Source: Chelatococcus caeni
GTDB taxonomy: Bacteria; Pseudomonadota; Alphaproteobacteria; Rhizobiales; Beijerinckiaceae
DNA: 64,000 nucleotides
Direction of reading: 5' to 3'
NCBI RefSeq assembly: GCF_014196925.1
Contig: NZ_JACIEN010000001.1
Location: 558,001-622,000, forward strand
Shown: positions 1 through 7,904 of the stretch, in pieces
How positions within the stretch are numbered: position 1 is the first letter of the stretch
Layout of the letters: each line of letters begins with the position of its first letter
Notes under the pieces: model-generated
Told to the model about the DNA's origin: nothing
The model's database searches: none
The model's input: the letters and a program-made list of their open reading frames with translations, nothing else
Made by a program: the position numbers and the translations under genes

Positions 1-773
1 GCCATGATGTCGAGCGGCTTGGCGGGATCGTCGATGGCGCAGATGCGCCCCTGCGGGCGCAGGGCGGCGACGATCTCCGCCCAATGGTCATCCGTATTGG
101 TCAGCGAGAAGACGTAATCGACCTCGCCGATGCCGATGCGCTTCAGCTCCTCGGACAGGGGCTGGCGATGGTCGATGACGTGATGCGCGCCGGCCTGCCG
201 CACCCAGTCCTGCGTCTCGGTCCGCGAGGCGGTGCCGATGACGGTCAGCGACGTCAGCCGCCGCGCGAGCTGGACGGCGATGGAGCCGACGCCGCCGGCG
301 GCGCCCACGATGAGCAGCGAACCTGCGCCCGGTGCCTTGCCGACCGGCACGGCGAGGCGGTCGAACAGCGCCTCCCAGGCGGTGATGGACGTGAGCGGCA
401 GGGCCGCCGCCTCGGCGAAGGACAGGCTCTTCGGCTTGTGCCCGACGATGCGCTCGTCTACCGCCTGCAGTTCCGCATTGCTGCCCGGTCGGGTGATGTC
501 GCCGGCATAGAACACCTCGTCGCCGGGCTTGAAGAGGCTGGCCTCGGGGCCGACCTTCTCCACGATGCCCGCCGCATCCCAGCCGAGGATCACCGGCGCC
601 TCCGGCTTGCCCTGCCGGCGCATGCGGACTTTGGTGTCGACCGGGTTGACGGAAACCGCCTTCACCCGCACGAGGAGGTCGCGCGGGCCGATGGCCGGTT
701 CCGGCGCCTCGAATGTGAACAGGGCCCTCGCGTCGTCGGCGGGCAGGGAGTCGACATAACCGATCGCCTTCAT
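1..773 (-). CDS. Zinc-type alcohol dehydrogenase-like / quinone oxidoreductase, 3' end outside window
   Basis: The 257 visible codons run leftwards from an ATG at 773 and leave the window, so the C-terminus is missing (family length about 335-340). The protein reads as a medium-chain dehydrogenase/reductase. A GroES-like N-terminal part contains a GWDAAG stretch near residue 64, followed by the Rossmann motif GAAGGVG at 157-163. Members reduce quinones or enals with NAD(P)H in the cytoplasm. A GGAG ribosome site lies about 7 bases before the start. The gene is divergent from an HxlR regulator and shares a palindromic operator with it, so it is the probable regulated target. The exact substrate cannot be read from sequence. 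Confidence 0.85.
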   Translation of the reverse strand, partial: MKAIGYVDSLPADDARALFTFEAPEPAIGPRDLLVRVKAVSVNPVDTKVRMRRQGKPEAPVILGWDAAGIVEKVGPEASLFKPGDEVFYAGDITRPGSNAELQAVDERIVGHKPKSLSFAEAAALPLTSITAWEALFDRLAVPVGKAPGAGSLLIVGAAGGVGSIAVQLARRLTSLTVIGTASRTETQDWVRQAGAHHVIDHRQPLSEELKRIGIGEVDYVFSLTNTDDHWAEIVAALRPQGRICAIDDPAKPLDIM

Positions 774-876
774 GATGATCTCCGGGTCAGGATTGCAGGC
801 GGTGCCGGTGCGGCATCGCCGTCGCCGGAAATGTGGTTCTGTTCGAAGTCAAGGCCAAGAAGGCACAAGGTTGTCT

Positions 877-900
877 CCTGGTATCAGGATTGATACCAGG
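877..900. promoter_or_regulatory. Perfect 10-bp inverted repeat, putative HxlR operator
   Basis: The arms CCTGGTATCA (877-886) and TGATACCAGG (891-900) are exact reverse complements separated by four bases. The site lies 20 bases before the HxlR start and about 100 bases before the divergent dehydrogenase start. HxlR-family dimers bind palindromes of this size in divergent promoters, so autoregulation plus control of the dehydrogenase is the natural reading. Binding is inferred; the symmetry is seen. Confidence 0.7.
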
Positions 901-920
901 CTATTCGCGGAGTGAAGGGA

Positions 921-1274
921 ATGGCCAAGCGCCACGAGACATATGATTGCGCGCCCTCGTGTCCTGTCGAGGCGGCGCTTGAAATCATCGGCGCGAAGTG
1001 GAAGGGCGGCATCCTCTACAATCTCTGCGAGGGTGAAATCCGTTTCGGCGAGCTTCGCCGGCGGATGCCGAACGTCACCCAGCGCATCCTCTCGAAGGCG
1101 CTGCGCGAGCTCGAGGCCGACGGGGTGGTGCTGCGCACGGTCTATCCGACCAACCCGCCGCAGGTCGGCTACCGCTTCACGGCACGCGGCGAGGAGCTGC
1201 GCCCGATCGTCGAGGCTCTGGCCGTCTGGGGCAGCCCGCTCGCCTCGCCCGGCCAGGTGGACGCGGCCGCCTGA
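921..1274 (+). CDS. HxlR-family winged-helix transcriptional regulator
   Basis: A 117-residue protein with the HxlR signature: an N-terminal CPVEAALEIIGAKWKGGIL segment holding the conserved Cys and the first helix, then the winged helix with RFGELRRRMPNVTQRILSKAL. HxlR proteins are dimeric cytoplasmic repressors or activators that often respond to reactive electrophiles or oxidants through the N-terminal Cys. The ATG at 921 is preceded by AAGGG very closely; a GTG at 912 would add three residues. The divergent NAD(P)H dehydrogenase and the palindrome between them suggest a detoxification pair. The inducer is unknown. Confidence 0.9.
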   Translation: MAKRHETYDCAPSCPVEAALEIIGAKWKGGILYNLCEGEIRFGELRRRMPNVTQRILSKALRELEADGVVLRTVYPTNPPQVGYRFTARGEELRPIVEALAVWGSPLASPGQVDAAA

Positions 1275-1345
1275 AGAGGCTCCCCATCGGGAACAGCCGG
1301 TTGCGGGCCGGCGTTGACGCCACGGGGGAATGCGGAGGCGATGCC

Positions 1346-1690
1346 GTGGCGTTCAAAAATTCCTGGAGCGGCCTCAAGGTCGCCTTCCGCAACGACCGCA
1401 ACGTGCGCATTCTCGTCGCGGCGCTGCTGGCGGCGGTGCCGCTCTCCTTCGTCGTCGGCTTCTCGCCGCTCGTTTCCGCGGCGCTCATCTGCGTCGTCGT
1501 GCTGGCGCTCGCCGTCGAGCTCCTCAACACCTCGATCGAGGAGCTCGCCGACCACGTCACGCCTGAGCACAATCCCGACATCAAGCGCACCAAGGACTTC
1601 GCCTCGGCTGCCGTGTTCCTCACGCGACTGCTCGCCGCCTTCGTCTGGGGCGCGACGCTCGTCGAGCGTGCCGTCTTCGGCATCTGGTAG
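1346..1690 (+). CDS. dgkA: Diacylglycerol kinase, prokaryotic DgkA type
   Basis: A 114-residue integral membrane kinase that phosphorylates diacylglycerol to phosphatidic acid, recycling lipid released by glycan and lipid modification. Two clear membrane segments precede the diagnostic motif ELLNTSIEELAD, which carries the Mg-ATP-binding Glu and Asn, and SAAV before the third segment. Length fits the family (about 115-125). I chose GTG at 1346 because GGAGG lies 7 bases upstream; a TTG at 1301 in the same frame has no comparable site and would add 15 non-conserved residues. Confidence 0.9.
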   Translation: MAFKNSWSGLKVAFRNDRNVRILVAALLAAVPLSFVVGFSPLVSAALICVVVLALAVELLNTSIEELADHVTPEHNPDIKRTKDFASAAVFLTRLLAAFVWGATLVERAVFGIW

Positions 1691-1780
1691 GCCAGCTCGC
1701 AAACCATGTCTTGCGCCGCTGCAACGGCGGCCGGCGGCCGGCGGGGCTATATTCAATCCCGACGGTCGGGGTTTCACCGC

Positions 1781-1871
1781 CGTCATGGCCGGGCTTGTCC
1801 CGGCCATCCACGCCTTGGACGTTGCTTAGTTAATCAAGGCGTGGATGCCCGCGACGAGCGCGGGCATGACG
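1781..1871. repeat. Family A cruciform palindrome, copy 1
   Basis: The first of eight intergenic copies. It has three stems: GGCCGGG/CCCGGCC on the left, an inner long stem ATCCACGCCTTG/CAAGGCGTGGAT, and GCCCGCG/CGCGGGC on the right. The ends CGTCATG and CATGACG are inverted. It lies between dgkA and the dioxygenase gene and could fold as RNA at the 3' end of dgkA. Confidence 0.85.
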
Positions 1872-1932
1872 AGAGAGGAATGTCGTTCTCCGAGGCCGTC
1901 AGCAAAGAACAAAGATGCCCAAGGAGCCGCCG

Positions 1933-2727
1933 ATGCCGGATGCCACCCTGATGCCGACGCTCTTCCTGTCGCACGGCGCGCCCAACCTCGTGCTGCACAA
2001 CACCGAGGCGCACCGTTTCCTCAAGGCCTTCGGCGCCGCGCTGCCGCGCCCGCGCGCCATCCTGGTCGCGACGGCGCATTTCATGACATCCGCCCCGGCC
2101 CTGACGGCCGATGCCCGGCCCGAGACGATCTACGATTTCGGCAATTTCGAGCCGGAGCTGTTCCGGATGACCTACCCCGCGCCGGGCGACCCGGCGCTCG
2201 CGGCGCGGGCCGCGGCGCTCCTCGGCGAGGTGGGCCTCGCAGCTGGCACCGTGGAGGGCAGGGGCTTCGACCACGGCACCTGGGTGCCGCTCAAGCTGCT
2301 CTATCCCACGGCCGACATCCCCGTCGTGCAATTGTCCGTCCAGCCGCGCTCCGGGCCGGCCCATCACCTCGCCATGGGGCGCGCGCTCGCGCCGCTGCGC
2401 CGGGAGGGCGTGCTCATCGTCGGCTCCGGCGCGCTGACGCACAACCTGCACGAGCTGTTCGGGCGCGGCTATGCGCTCGATGCCCCGGCGCCCGACTGGG
2501 TCTCGTCCTTCGGCGAATGGATGCGTGCGGCGATCGAGGAGGGGCGCACCGATGATCTCGTCGACTATCGCCGCAAGGCCCCGTTCGGCCCCGAGAACCA
2601 CCCGACGGAAGAACATCTCCTGCCGCTCTTCGTCGCCTTGGGGGCGGCCGGCGAGGCACGCGGAGAGCGCGTGCATGCGAGCGCGCAATACGGCGTCCTC
2701 ATGATGGATGCCTATCGGTTCGGCTGA
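1933..2727 (+). CDS. Class III extradiol ring-cleavage dioxygenase (DODA/LigB type)
   Basis: A 264-residue cytoplasmic protein of the LigB superfamily, closest in layout to the bacterial 4,5-DOPA extradiol dioxygenase group (YgiD-like). Candidate metal ligands are the His in LSHGAPNL near the N-terminus and the later His in HGTWVPL and THNLHE. Such enzymes use Fe(II) or Zn(II) to open catechol rings, but the true substrate of this group is often unknown. AAGGAG at 1921-1926 is 6 bases before ATG 1933, which beats the upstream ATG at 1915. It stands alone between a repeat and nadE. Confidence 0.85.
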   Translation: MPDATLMPTLFLSHGAPNLVLHNTEAHRFLKAFGAALPRPRAILVATAHFMTSAPALTADARPETIYDFGNFEPELFRMTYPAPGDPALAARAAALLGEVGLAAGTVEGRGFDHGTWVPLKLLYPTADIPVVQLSVQPRSGPAHHLAMGRALAPLRREGVLIVGSGALTHNLHELFGRGYALDAPAPDWVSSFGEWMRAAIEEGRTDDLVDYRRKAPFGPENHPTEEHLLPLFVALGAAGEARGERVHASAQYGVLMMDAYRFG

Positions 2728-2826
2728 AGGACGGGTTCCGGAGGGGCGGCCCCGGTGCGTGCCGCGCATTCCCGGTTCCGCTTTGCCGCCGTTGCCGGGC
2801 GGGCCCGCCCGCGCTAAATCGAAGGC

Positions 2827-4569
2827 ATGACGACACCGATCGACCGCTTCCGTCTCGCGCTCGCCCAGTTGAACCCCATCATGGGCGACATCGCGGCCAA
2901 TCTCGCCATGGCGCGCAAGGCGCGCGCCGAGGCCGCCGCCCTCGGGGCGGATGTCGTGATGTTCACCGAGCTGTTCCTCGCCGGCTATCCGGCGGAGGAT
3001 CTCGTGCTGCGCCCTGCCTTTCAGGACGCCTGCCGGCGGGCCTGCGAGGACCTGGCCCGCGACACCGCCGATGGCGGCCCCGCCGTCCTCATCGGCCTGC
3101 CGTGGAACGAGGACGGCAAGGTCTACAACGCCTATGCCGTGCTCGATGCCGGGGCTGTCGCCGCCGTGCGCTTCAAGGTGGACCTGCCCAACTACGGCGT
3201 CTTCGACGAGAAGCGCGTCTTCGCCGCAGGGCCCCTGCCGGGGCCGGTCAGCCTGCGCGGCCTGCGCCTCGGCCTGCCCATCTGCGAGGACATCTGGAGC
3301 GAGGAGGTGGTCGAGTGCCTGGCCGAGACGGGCAGCGAGATCCTGCTCGTGCCCAACGGCTCGCCCTATTGGCACGACAAGATGCTGGAGCGCTACAACA
3401 TCGCCGCCGCCCGCGTCACCGAGACGGGCCTGCCGATGGCCTATCTCAACCAGGTCGGCGGCCAGGACGAACTCGTCTTCGACGGCGCCTCCTTCATCCT
3501 TAACGGCGATGCGAGCCTTGCCGGCCAGTTCAGGGCCTTTGCCGAGACGGTCGAGTTGACCGAGTGGCGGCGCGAGCCGCAGGGCTGGCGCTGCGTCGCC
3601 GCCCCGCGCGAGGTGGTGGAGGAGGGCGAGCAGGCCGATTATGCCGCCTGCGTGCTCGGCCTGCGCGACTATGTGGAGAAGAACGGCTTTCCCGGCGTCG
3701 TGCTCGGCCTGTCGGGCGGCATCGATTCCGCGCTCTGCGCCGCGATGGCGGTCGACGCGCTCGGCTCCGAGCGCGTCCACTGCATCATGCTGCCCTACCG
3801 CTACACCTCGAGCGAGAGCCTCGACGACGCGGCCGCCTGCGCCAAGGCGCTCAACGTGCGCTACGACATCCTGCCCATCGCCAGCGCGGTGGAGGGGCTG
3901 GAGGCGGCGCTCGCGCCGCTCTTCGTCGGCACGCCGCGCGGCGTGACCGAGGAGAACCTGCAGAGCCGGGCCCGCGGCACCATGCTCATGTCCATCTCCA
4001 ACAAGTTCGGCGCCATGGTGGTGACGACGGGCAACAAGTCGGAGATGTCGACGGGCTATGCCACGCTCTACGGCGACATGAACGGCGGCTACAACCCGAT
4101 CAAGGATCTCTACAAGACCGAGGTCTATCGCCTGTCCGCCCTGCGCAACGGCTGGAAGCCGAAGGGCGCGCTGGGGCCGGACGGCGAGGTGGTGCCCGCC
4201 AACATCCTCGTCAAGGCGCCGACGGCGGAGCTGCGCGAGGGGCAGAAGGATCAGGATTCGCTGCCGCCCTACGACGTTCTCGACGATATCCTGATCGGGC
4301 TCGTCGAGGAGGAGCTGCGCGTCGCCGAGATCGTGGCGCGCGGGCACGACGAGGCGACGGTGAAGAAGGTGGAGCGCCTGCTCTACCTCGCCGAATACAA
4401 GCGCCGGCAATCGGCCCCGGGCGTCAAGGTGACGCGCCGCAACTTCGGCCGCGACCGGCGCTACCCGATCGTCAACCGCTTCCGCGACACCGGCGCGCCG
4501 GCACACGTGCCGGAAGCGGGCATGGACCGGGCGAGGGGCGCCGCCCGCGCCGACGCCATCGATTTTTGA
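2827..4569 (+). CDS. nadE: NAD+ synthase, glutamine-hydrolysing
   Basis: A 580-residue two-domain cytoplasmic enzyme that converts deamido-NAD to NAD with ATP and glutamine-derived ammonia. The N-terminal nitrilase-like amidase domain has the full triad: Glu48 in FTELFLAGYP, Lys117 in KVDLPNYGVFDE and Cys153 in LPICEDIW. The C-terminal synthetase domain starts with the pyrophosphate loop LSGGIDSAL near residue 295. Length is typical of the glutamine-dependent class. It is probably monocistronic, with a family A repeat immediately downstream. Confidence 0.96.
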   Translation: MTTPIDRFRLALAQLNPIMGDIAANLAMARKARAEAAALGADVVMFTELFLAGYPAEDLVLRPAFQDACRRACEDLARDTADGGPAVLIGLPWNEDGKVYNAYAVLDAGAVAAVRFKVDLPNYGVFDEKRVFAAGPLPGPVSLRGLRLGLPICEDIWSEEVVECLAETGSEILLVPNGSPYWHDKMLERYNIAAARVTETGLPMAYLNQVGGQDELVFDGASFILNGDASLAGQFRAFAETVELTEWRREPQGWRCVAAPREVVEEGEQADYAACVLGLRDYVEKNGFPGVVLGLSGGIDSALCAAMAVDALGSERVHCIMLPYRYTSSESLDDAAACAKALNVRYDILPIASAVEGLEAALAPLFVGTPRGVTEENLQSRARGTMLMSISNKFGAMVVTTGNKSEMSTGYATLYGDMNGGYNPIKDLYKTEVYRLSALRNGWKPKGALGPDGEVVPANILVKAPTAELREGQKDQDSLPPYDVLDDILIGLVEEELRVAEIVARGHDEATVKKVERLLYLAEYKRRQSAPGVKVTRRNFGRDRRYPIVNRFRDTGAPAHVPEAGMDRARGAARADAIDF

Positions 4570-4611
4570 GGGGTAGGGACGGTCCGCGCCGGCAGCAGCA
4601 TGGCCTCGGAT

Positions 4612-4767
4612 CGTCATGGCCGGGCTCGTCATCGCAAGTCGGGCTCGCCCGACTTGCGAGATCCTAAAGGAGACGCAACGCGCCTGCGCGTTGCTGTTGC
4701 CATCCACGCTTCCCACGTCGCGCATCGTGTCAAGGCGTGGATGCCCGCGACGAGCGCGGGCATGACG
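4612..4767. repeat. Family A palindrome, long variant, copy 2
   Basis: About 156 bp between nadE and gltX. It keeps the CGTCATG/CATGACG ends and the right-hand GCCCGCG/CGCGGGC stem. It carries two extra hairpins inside, CAAGTCGGGC/GCCCGACTTG and GCAACGCG/CGCGTTGC. The same two extra hairpins recur in the copy at 43943-44092, so this is a distinct subfamily and not random decay. Confidence 0.85.
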
Positions 4768-4852
4768 ATGGCGAAGGCCAATATTTGATATAAGCCACTT
4801 GTCCTGCCGTTCGCTTCGAGCATTGCGGCGGCAAGCCTATAAGGTCCATCTG

Positions 4853-6193
4853 ATGCCCGCTCCCGTCGTCCGCTTCGCCCCTTCGCCCACCGGTCGCCTG
4901 CACATCGGCAACGCGCGCACGGCGCTGCTCAACTATCTCCTGGCGCGGCGCGAGGGGGGACGCTTCGTCCTGCGCCTCGACGACACCGATCTCGCGCGCT
5001 CGACGCGGGAATTCGCCGACGGCATCGTCGAGGACCTCGCCTGGCTCGGCATCGTGCCGGACCTCACCGTGCGCCAGTCGGAGCGCACGGCGCTCTACGA
5101 CGCGGCGGTGGACAGGCTCATCGCCATGGGCCGCCTCTATCCCTGCTACGAGACGCCGGAGGAGCTTGAGCGGCGCCGCAAGCGCCAGCTCGGCCGCGGC
5201 CTGCCGCCGGTCTACGACCGGGCCGCGCTGCAGCTGACGGCGCAGGAGAAGGCGAAGCTGGAGGCCGAGGGGCGGCGGCCGCACTGGCGCTTCCTGCTCG
5301 AGCACCGCGTCGTCCGCTGGCACGACCTCGTGCGCGGCGACAGCCATGTCGACTGCGCCTCCCTGTCCGACCCCGTGCTGCGCCGCGAGGACGGCACCTA
5401 TCTCTACACTTTGCCGTCCGTCGTCGATGATCTCGACCTCGGCATCACGCATGTGGTGCGCGGCGAGGACCATGTGACCAACACGGCGGTGCAGATCGAG
5501 ATCATCGAGGCGCTCGGCGGCACCGTGCCGGCCTTCGGCCACCACAACCTGCTCACCACGGCGAGCGGGGAGGGGCTGTCGAAGCGCCTCGGCCATCTCT
5601 CGCTCAAGGGCCTGCGCGACGGCGGCCTCGAGCCGATGGCGATCGCGAGCCTTGCCGTGCTCGTCGGCTCCGCCGAGGCGGTCAGGCCCGTCGCCTCTCT
5701 CGACGATCTCGCGGGCCTTGCCGATCTCGGCCGCCTGTCGCATGCGCCGGCGAAGTTCGACGAGGCGGAGCTCGACGGCCTCAATGCCAGGCTGCTGCAC
5801 GCGATGCCCTACGAAGACGCGCAGGCGCGGCTCGCGGCGCTCGGCGTCGGTGGCGGTGCGGCTTTCTGGGAGGCGGTGCGCGGCAACCTCGCCCGCCTGG
5901 CGGATGTCGCGACGTGGTGGGAGGTGGTCGCCGGCGAGATCGCGCCCGTCGTGACGGATGAGGCGCTCGTCGCCAAAGCGCGCGCGCTCCTGCCGGACGA
6001 GCCGTGGGACGGGGCGACCTGGAAGGGCTGGACGGATCAGGTGAAGGCCGAGACCGGCGCCAGGGGCCGGGCGCTTTTCATGCCCCTCAGGCAGGCGCTC
6101 ACCGGTCTCGACCACGGGCCGGAACTCGCGGCGCTGCTGCCGCTCATCGGCCGGGACAAGGCGGCCGCGCGGCTCGAGGGCCGCACGGCCTGA
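4853..6193 (+). CDS. gltX: Glutamyl-tRNA synthetase (class I, short alphaproteobacterial type)
   Basis: A 446-residue cytoplasmic class I aminoacyl-tRNA synthetase that charges tRNA(Glu), or in some alphaproteobacteria a subset of tRNAs when two GltX copies exist. HIGN at 17-20 is the HIGH motif, and LSKRLG near residue 242 replaces KMSKS. The C-terminal anticodon-binding region is present, so it is not the truncated GluQ-RS, which ends near residue 300. AAGG lies 8 bases before ATG 4853. Whether it is GltX1 or GltX2 needs the rest of the genome. Confidence 0.92.
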   Translation: MPAPVVRFAPSPTGRLHIGNARTALLNYLLARREGGRFVLRLDDTDLARSTREFADGIVEDLAWLGIVPDLTVRQSERTALYDAAVDRLIAMGRLYPCYETPEELERRRKRQLGRGLPPVYDRAALQLTAQEKAKLEAEGRRPHWRFLLEHRVVRWHDLVRGDSHVDCASLSDPVLRREDGTYLYTLPSVVDDLDLGITHVVRGEDHVTNTAVQIEIIEALGGTVPAFGHHNLLTTASGEGLSKRLGHLSLKGLRDGGLEPMAIASLAVLVGSAEAVRPVASLDDLAGLADLGRLSHAPAKFDEAELDGLNARLLHAMPYEDAQARLAALGVGGGAAFWEAVRGNLARLADVATWWEVVAGEIAPVVTDEALVAKARALLPDEPWDGATWKGWTDQVKAETGARGRALFMPLRQALTGLDHGPELAALLPLIGRDKAAARLEGRTA

Positions 6194-6202
6194 GCGCGGC
6201 CC

Positions 6203-6736
6203 TCAGTCGGGCATCCGGCGATCGTAGTCCTGCTGCAGGCTCTGCCAGCGGTCCCAGAAGGGCTCCGGCTCCTCGCCCGAGGCGCGGGCGACCAGGATGT
6301 CGAGGTGCATGTGCCAGCCGGCGCTGACCTGGAGCAGGGTCGAGCGATCGGGCAGCCGGCGATGGGTCACGGTGAGCAGTACCGCCTCGTGCCGCGGCTC
6401 GAGCTCGAAGGTGACGTCGCCGGTGCCGTTCCAGGTGAAGGAGAGCCGGCGGGGCGGGTCGACCTCCGTGAGGCGGCTCTGCATCCGGTGCTCGTCCGAA
6501 TAGCCGGACGGCCGCTGGCCTGGGGGATCCGTGAGTTCATCGTGGCGCCAGATGAACTCGAAGGGCGCGCCGACCTTCATCTCCATGTCTCCGGCCGCGA
6601 GCCAGCGGCGCCGCAGATCGCTCTCCGTGAGATAGGCCCAGATGCGTTCCACCGGGCCCGGCAGAAGGCGCTGGATCCTGAGCGTGGCGGATTCGGTCAG
6701 CACGCCATAGGCGTCGAGGGTGGCTTGCTCGGTCAT
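6203..6736 (-). CDS. SRPBCC (AHSA1-like) domain protein
   Basis: A 177-residue cytoplasmic protein with the START/Bet v1-type fold of the AHSA1 group: an N-terminal RIQRLLPGPVERIWAYLTES strand-helix and a mid WNGTGDVTFEL strand. These proteins bind hydrophobic ligands and are commonly encoded next to an ArsR regulator, as here. Its ATG overlaps the stop of the upstream arsR-type gene (ATGA), so the two are translationally coupled. Ligand and role are unknown. Confidence 0.88.
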   Translation of the reverse strand: MTEQATLDAYGVLTESATLRIQRLLPGPVERIWAYLTESDLRRRWLAAGDMEMKVGAPFEFIWRHDELTDPPGQRPSGYSDEHRMQSRLTEVDPPRRLSFTWNGTGDVTFELEPRHEAVLLTVTHRRLPDRSTLLQVSAGWHMHLDILVARASGEEPEPFWDRWQSLQQDYDRRMPD

Positions 6737-7098
6737 TGTTCCTCTCCTTCGGGTGTGGGAGATCGGCTGGCGTCCTCCGCGCGCAGGAGCGCCTCGAGCA
6801 CATCGAGACGTCCTGTCCAGAAGCGCTCGTAGAAGCTCAGCCAGTGATAGGCGCTGGCGAGCGGCCCCGGATCGAGGCGGCATACGTGCGTGCGGCCCCT
6901 GATCTCGCGCCGGATGAGCCCGGCAGTCTCCAGCGCCTTGATGTGTTTCGAGGCCGCTGCGAGCGAGATGGCGAAAGGCTCGGCAAGCTGGCCCACCGTG
7001 CGCTCGCCGCTGGCAAGCTCGCGCAGCATGTGCCGGCGCGTAGCATCGCCGAGGGCGTGGAAGACGGTGTCGAGCTGGGGCGTGTTTAATTCAACCAT
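6733..7098 (-). CDS. ArsR-family transcriptional regulator
   Basis: A 121-residue winged-helix repressor. The helix-turn-helix is at about residues 37-60 (TVGQLAEPFAISLAAASKHIKAL), followed by the wing. It lacks the metal-binding CxC of ArsR/SmtB sensors, as is usual for the subgroup paired with SRPBCC genes. It is the first gene of a two-gene operon. The AT-rich stretch TTTAATATAGGG upstream (about 7100-7115) could be its promoter. It probably autoregulates; the signal is unknown. Confidence 0.88.
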   Translation of the reverse strand: MVELNTPQLDTVFHALGDATRRHMLRELASGERTVGQLAEPFAISLAAASKHIKALETAGLIRREIRGRTHVCRLDPGPLASAYHWLSFYERFWTGRLDVLEALLRAEDASRSPTPEGEEQ

Positions 7099-7227
7099 AA
7101 GGTTTAATATAGGGCGTGCGGATTAATTGTCAACCGACAGGTTGAATGACCTCGCGTGGCCGTCGAGCCGCTGGAGCATGCCTGCCCCCTTATTGGTATG
7201 TGTGCCTTGAAAAGTCGCGCAAATTCA

Positions 7228-7253
7228 AAGGCGTGGATGGCCGGGACGAGCCC
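7228..7253. repeat. Family A half element adjoining a tandem array
   Basis: A right-hand half of the family A palindrome, with AAAGGCGTGGAT followed by GGCCGGGACGAGCCC. Instead of ending in CATGACG it runs directly into the tandem array at 7254. The left half is absent, so this is a truncated copy whose 3' end has been replaced by repeated units. Confidence 0.75.
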
Positions 7254-7369
7254 GGCCAAGACGCTCCCGGCCAAGACGCTCCCGGCCAAGACACTCCGGC
7301 CAAGACACTCCCGGCCAAGATGCTCCGGCCAAGACGCTCCGGCCAAGACGCTCCGGCCGAGACGCTCCC
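7254..7369. repeat. Tandem array, eight units of 14-15 bp
   Basis: Eight head-to-tail units of GGCCAAGACGCTCC(C). Unit starts are 7254, 7269, 7284, 7298, 7313, 7327, 7341 and 7355. Units differ only by an optional third C and single changes (ACACTCC, ATGCTCC, GAGACG). There are no spacers, so it is a minisatellite and not a CRISPR. The GGCC at each unit start is the remnant of the palindrome arm it grew from. Confidence 0.9.
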
Positions 7370-7385
7370 GGCGCAACACCCCCGC

Positions 7386-7477
7386 CGTCATGGCCGCGCT
7401 CGTCGCGGCCATCCACGACTGCCCGCCCAAGCGCCAGCGTTGCGGCGTGGATGCCCGCGACGAGCGCGGGCATGACG
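7386..7477. repeat. Family A cruciform palindrome, copy 3
   Basis: A full-length copy just after the tandem array, with ends CGTCATG and CATGACG and right-hand stem GCCCGCG/CGCGGGC. The inner stem is ATCCACG against CGTGGAT. The left stem is the variant GGCCGCG/CGCGGCC. The whole 7099-7904 gap between genes holds this, the array, copy 4 and a second array. I see no convincing gene in it. Confidence 0.85.
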
Positions 7478-7697
7478 GGGGAGCCGGTGGGAAGACAACG
7501 GCAATGCCGTACATTCGGTCCCGCCGCCCGAAAGCTGGCGGCATCCTCTCACGCATGCGGACAGCGCCCTTCAAGAACGGCGCAGGAGGTCACCCGGTCG
7601 GCAGAATAGGGCACGTGACCTTCGGTGTTGCCGGAGGGCGGCACATGCGGCTCCACGAGCGCACAGGCGCTGGAAGAGGCGTGCCCCCCCTTCTCGC

Positions 7698-7788
7698 CGT
7701 CATGGCCGCGCTTGTCGCGGCAATCCACGACTGTCCGCCCGGCGCCGGCGTTGCGGCGTGGATGCCCGCGACGAGCGCGGGCATGACG
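7698..7788. repeat. Family A cruciform palindrome, copy 4
   Basis: A full-length copy with left stem GGCCGCG/CGCGGC, the inner ATCCACG/CGTGGAT pair and right stem GCCCGCG/CGCGGGC. It ends in CATGACG and is followed directly by a second tandem array at 7789. Confidence 0.85.
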
Positions 7789-7852
7789 GACTGCCCCAAG
7801 ACCGGACTGCCCCAAGACCGGACTGCGCCAAGACCGGACTGCCCCAAGACCG
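7789..7852. repeat. Tandem array, four units of 16 bp
   Basis: Four units of GACTGCCCCAAGACCG start at 7789, 7805, 7821 and 7837. The third has one change (GCGCC). A degenerate fifth stretch follows. As with the array at 7254, it abuts the end of a family A palindrome. It lies beyond the 3' end of the leftward DUF2865 gene. Confidence 0.9.
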
Positions 7853-7904
7853 GGCAAGCCCCAAGGCCATACATGCCCCAAGGGCAGGGGCAGGGCAGGC
7901 CGCG

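Noticed and set aside
1834-4725. Long open frame (about 960 codons) opposite nadE and the dioxygenase gene
   Set aside because: It is antisense to well-supported genes, rich in Arg/Ala/His/Gly with no family likeness, and explained by high G+C suppressing stops in shadow frames.
4853-6193. Glutamyl-Q tRNA(Asp) synthetase instead of GltX
   Set aside because: The protein keeps the C-terminal anticodon-binding half (446 residues), which GluQ-RS lacks.
7254-7369. CRISPR-like array
   Set aside because: The units are head-to-tail without spacers and only 14-15 bp, so this is a minisatellite.
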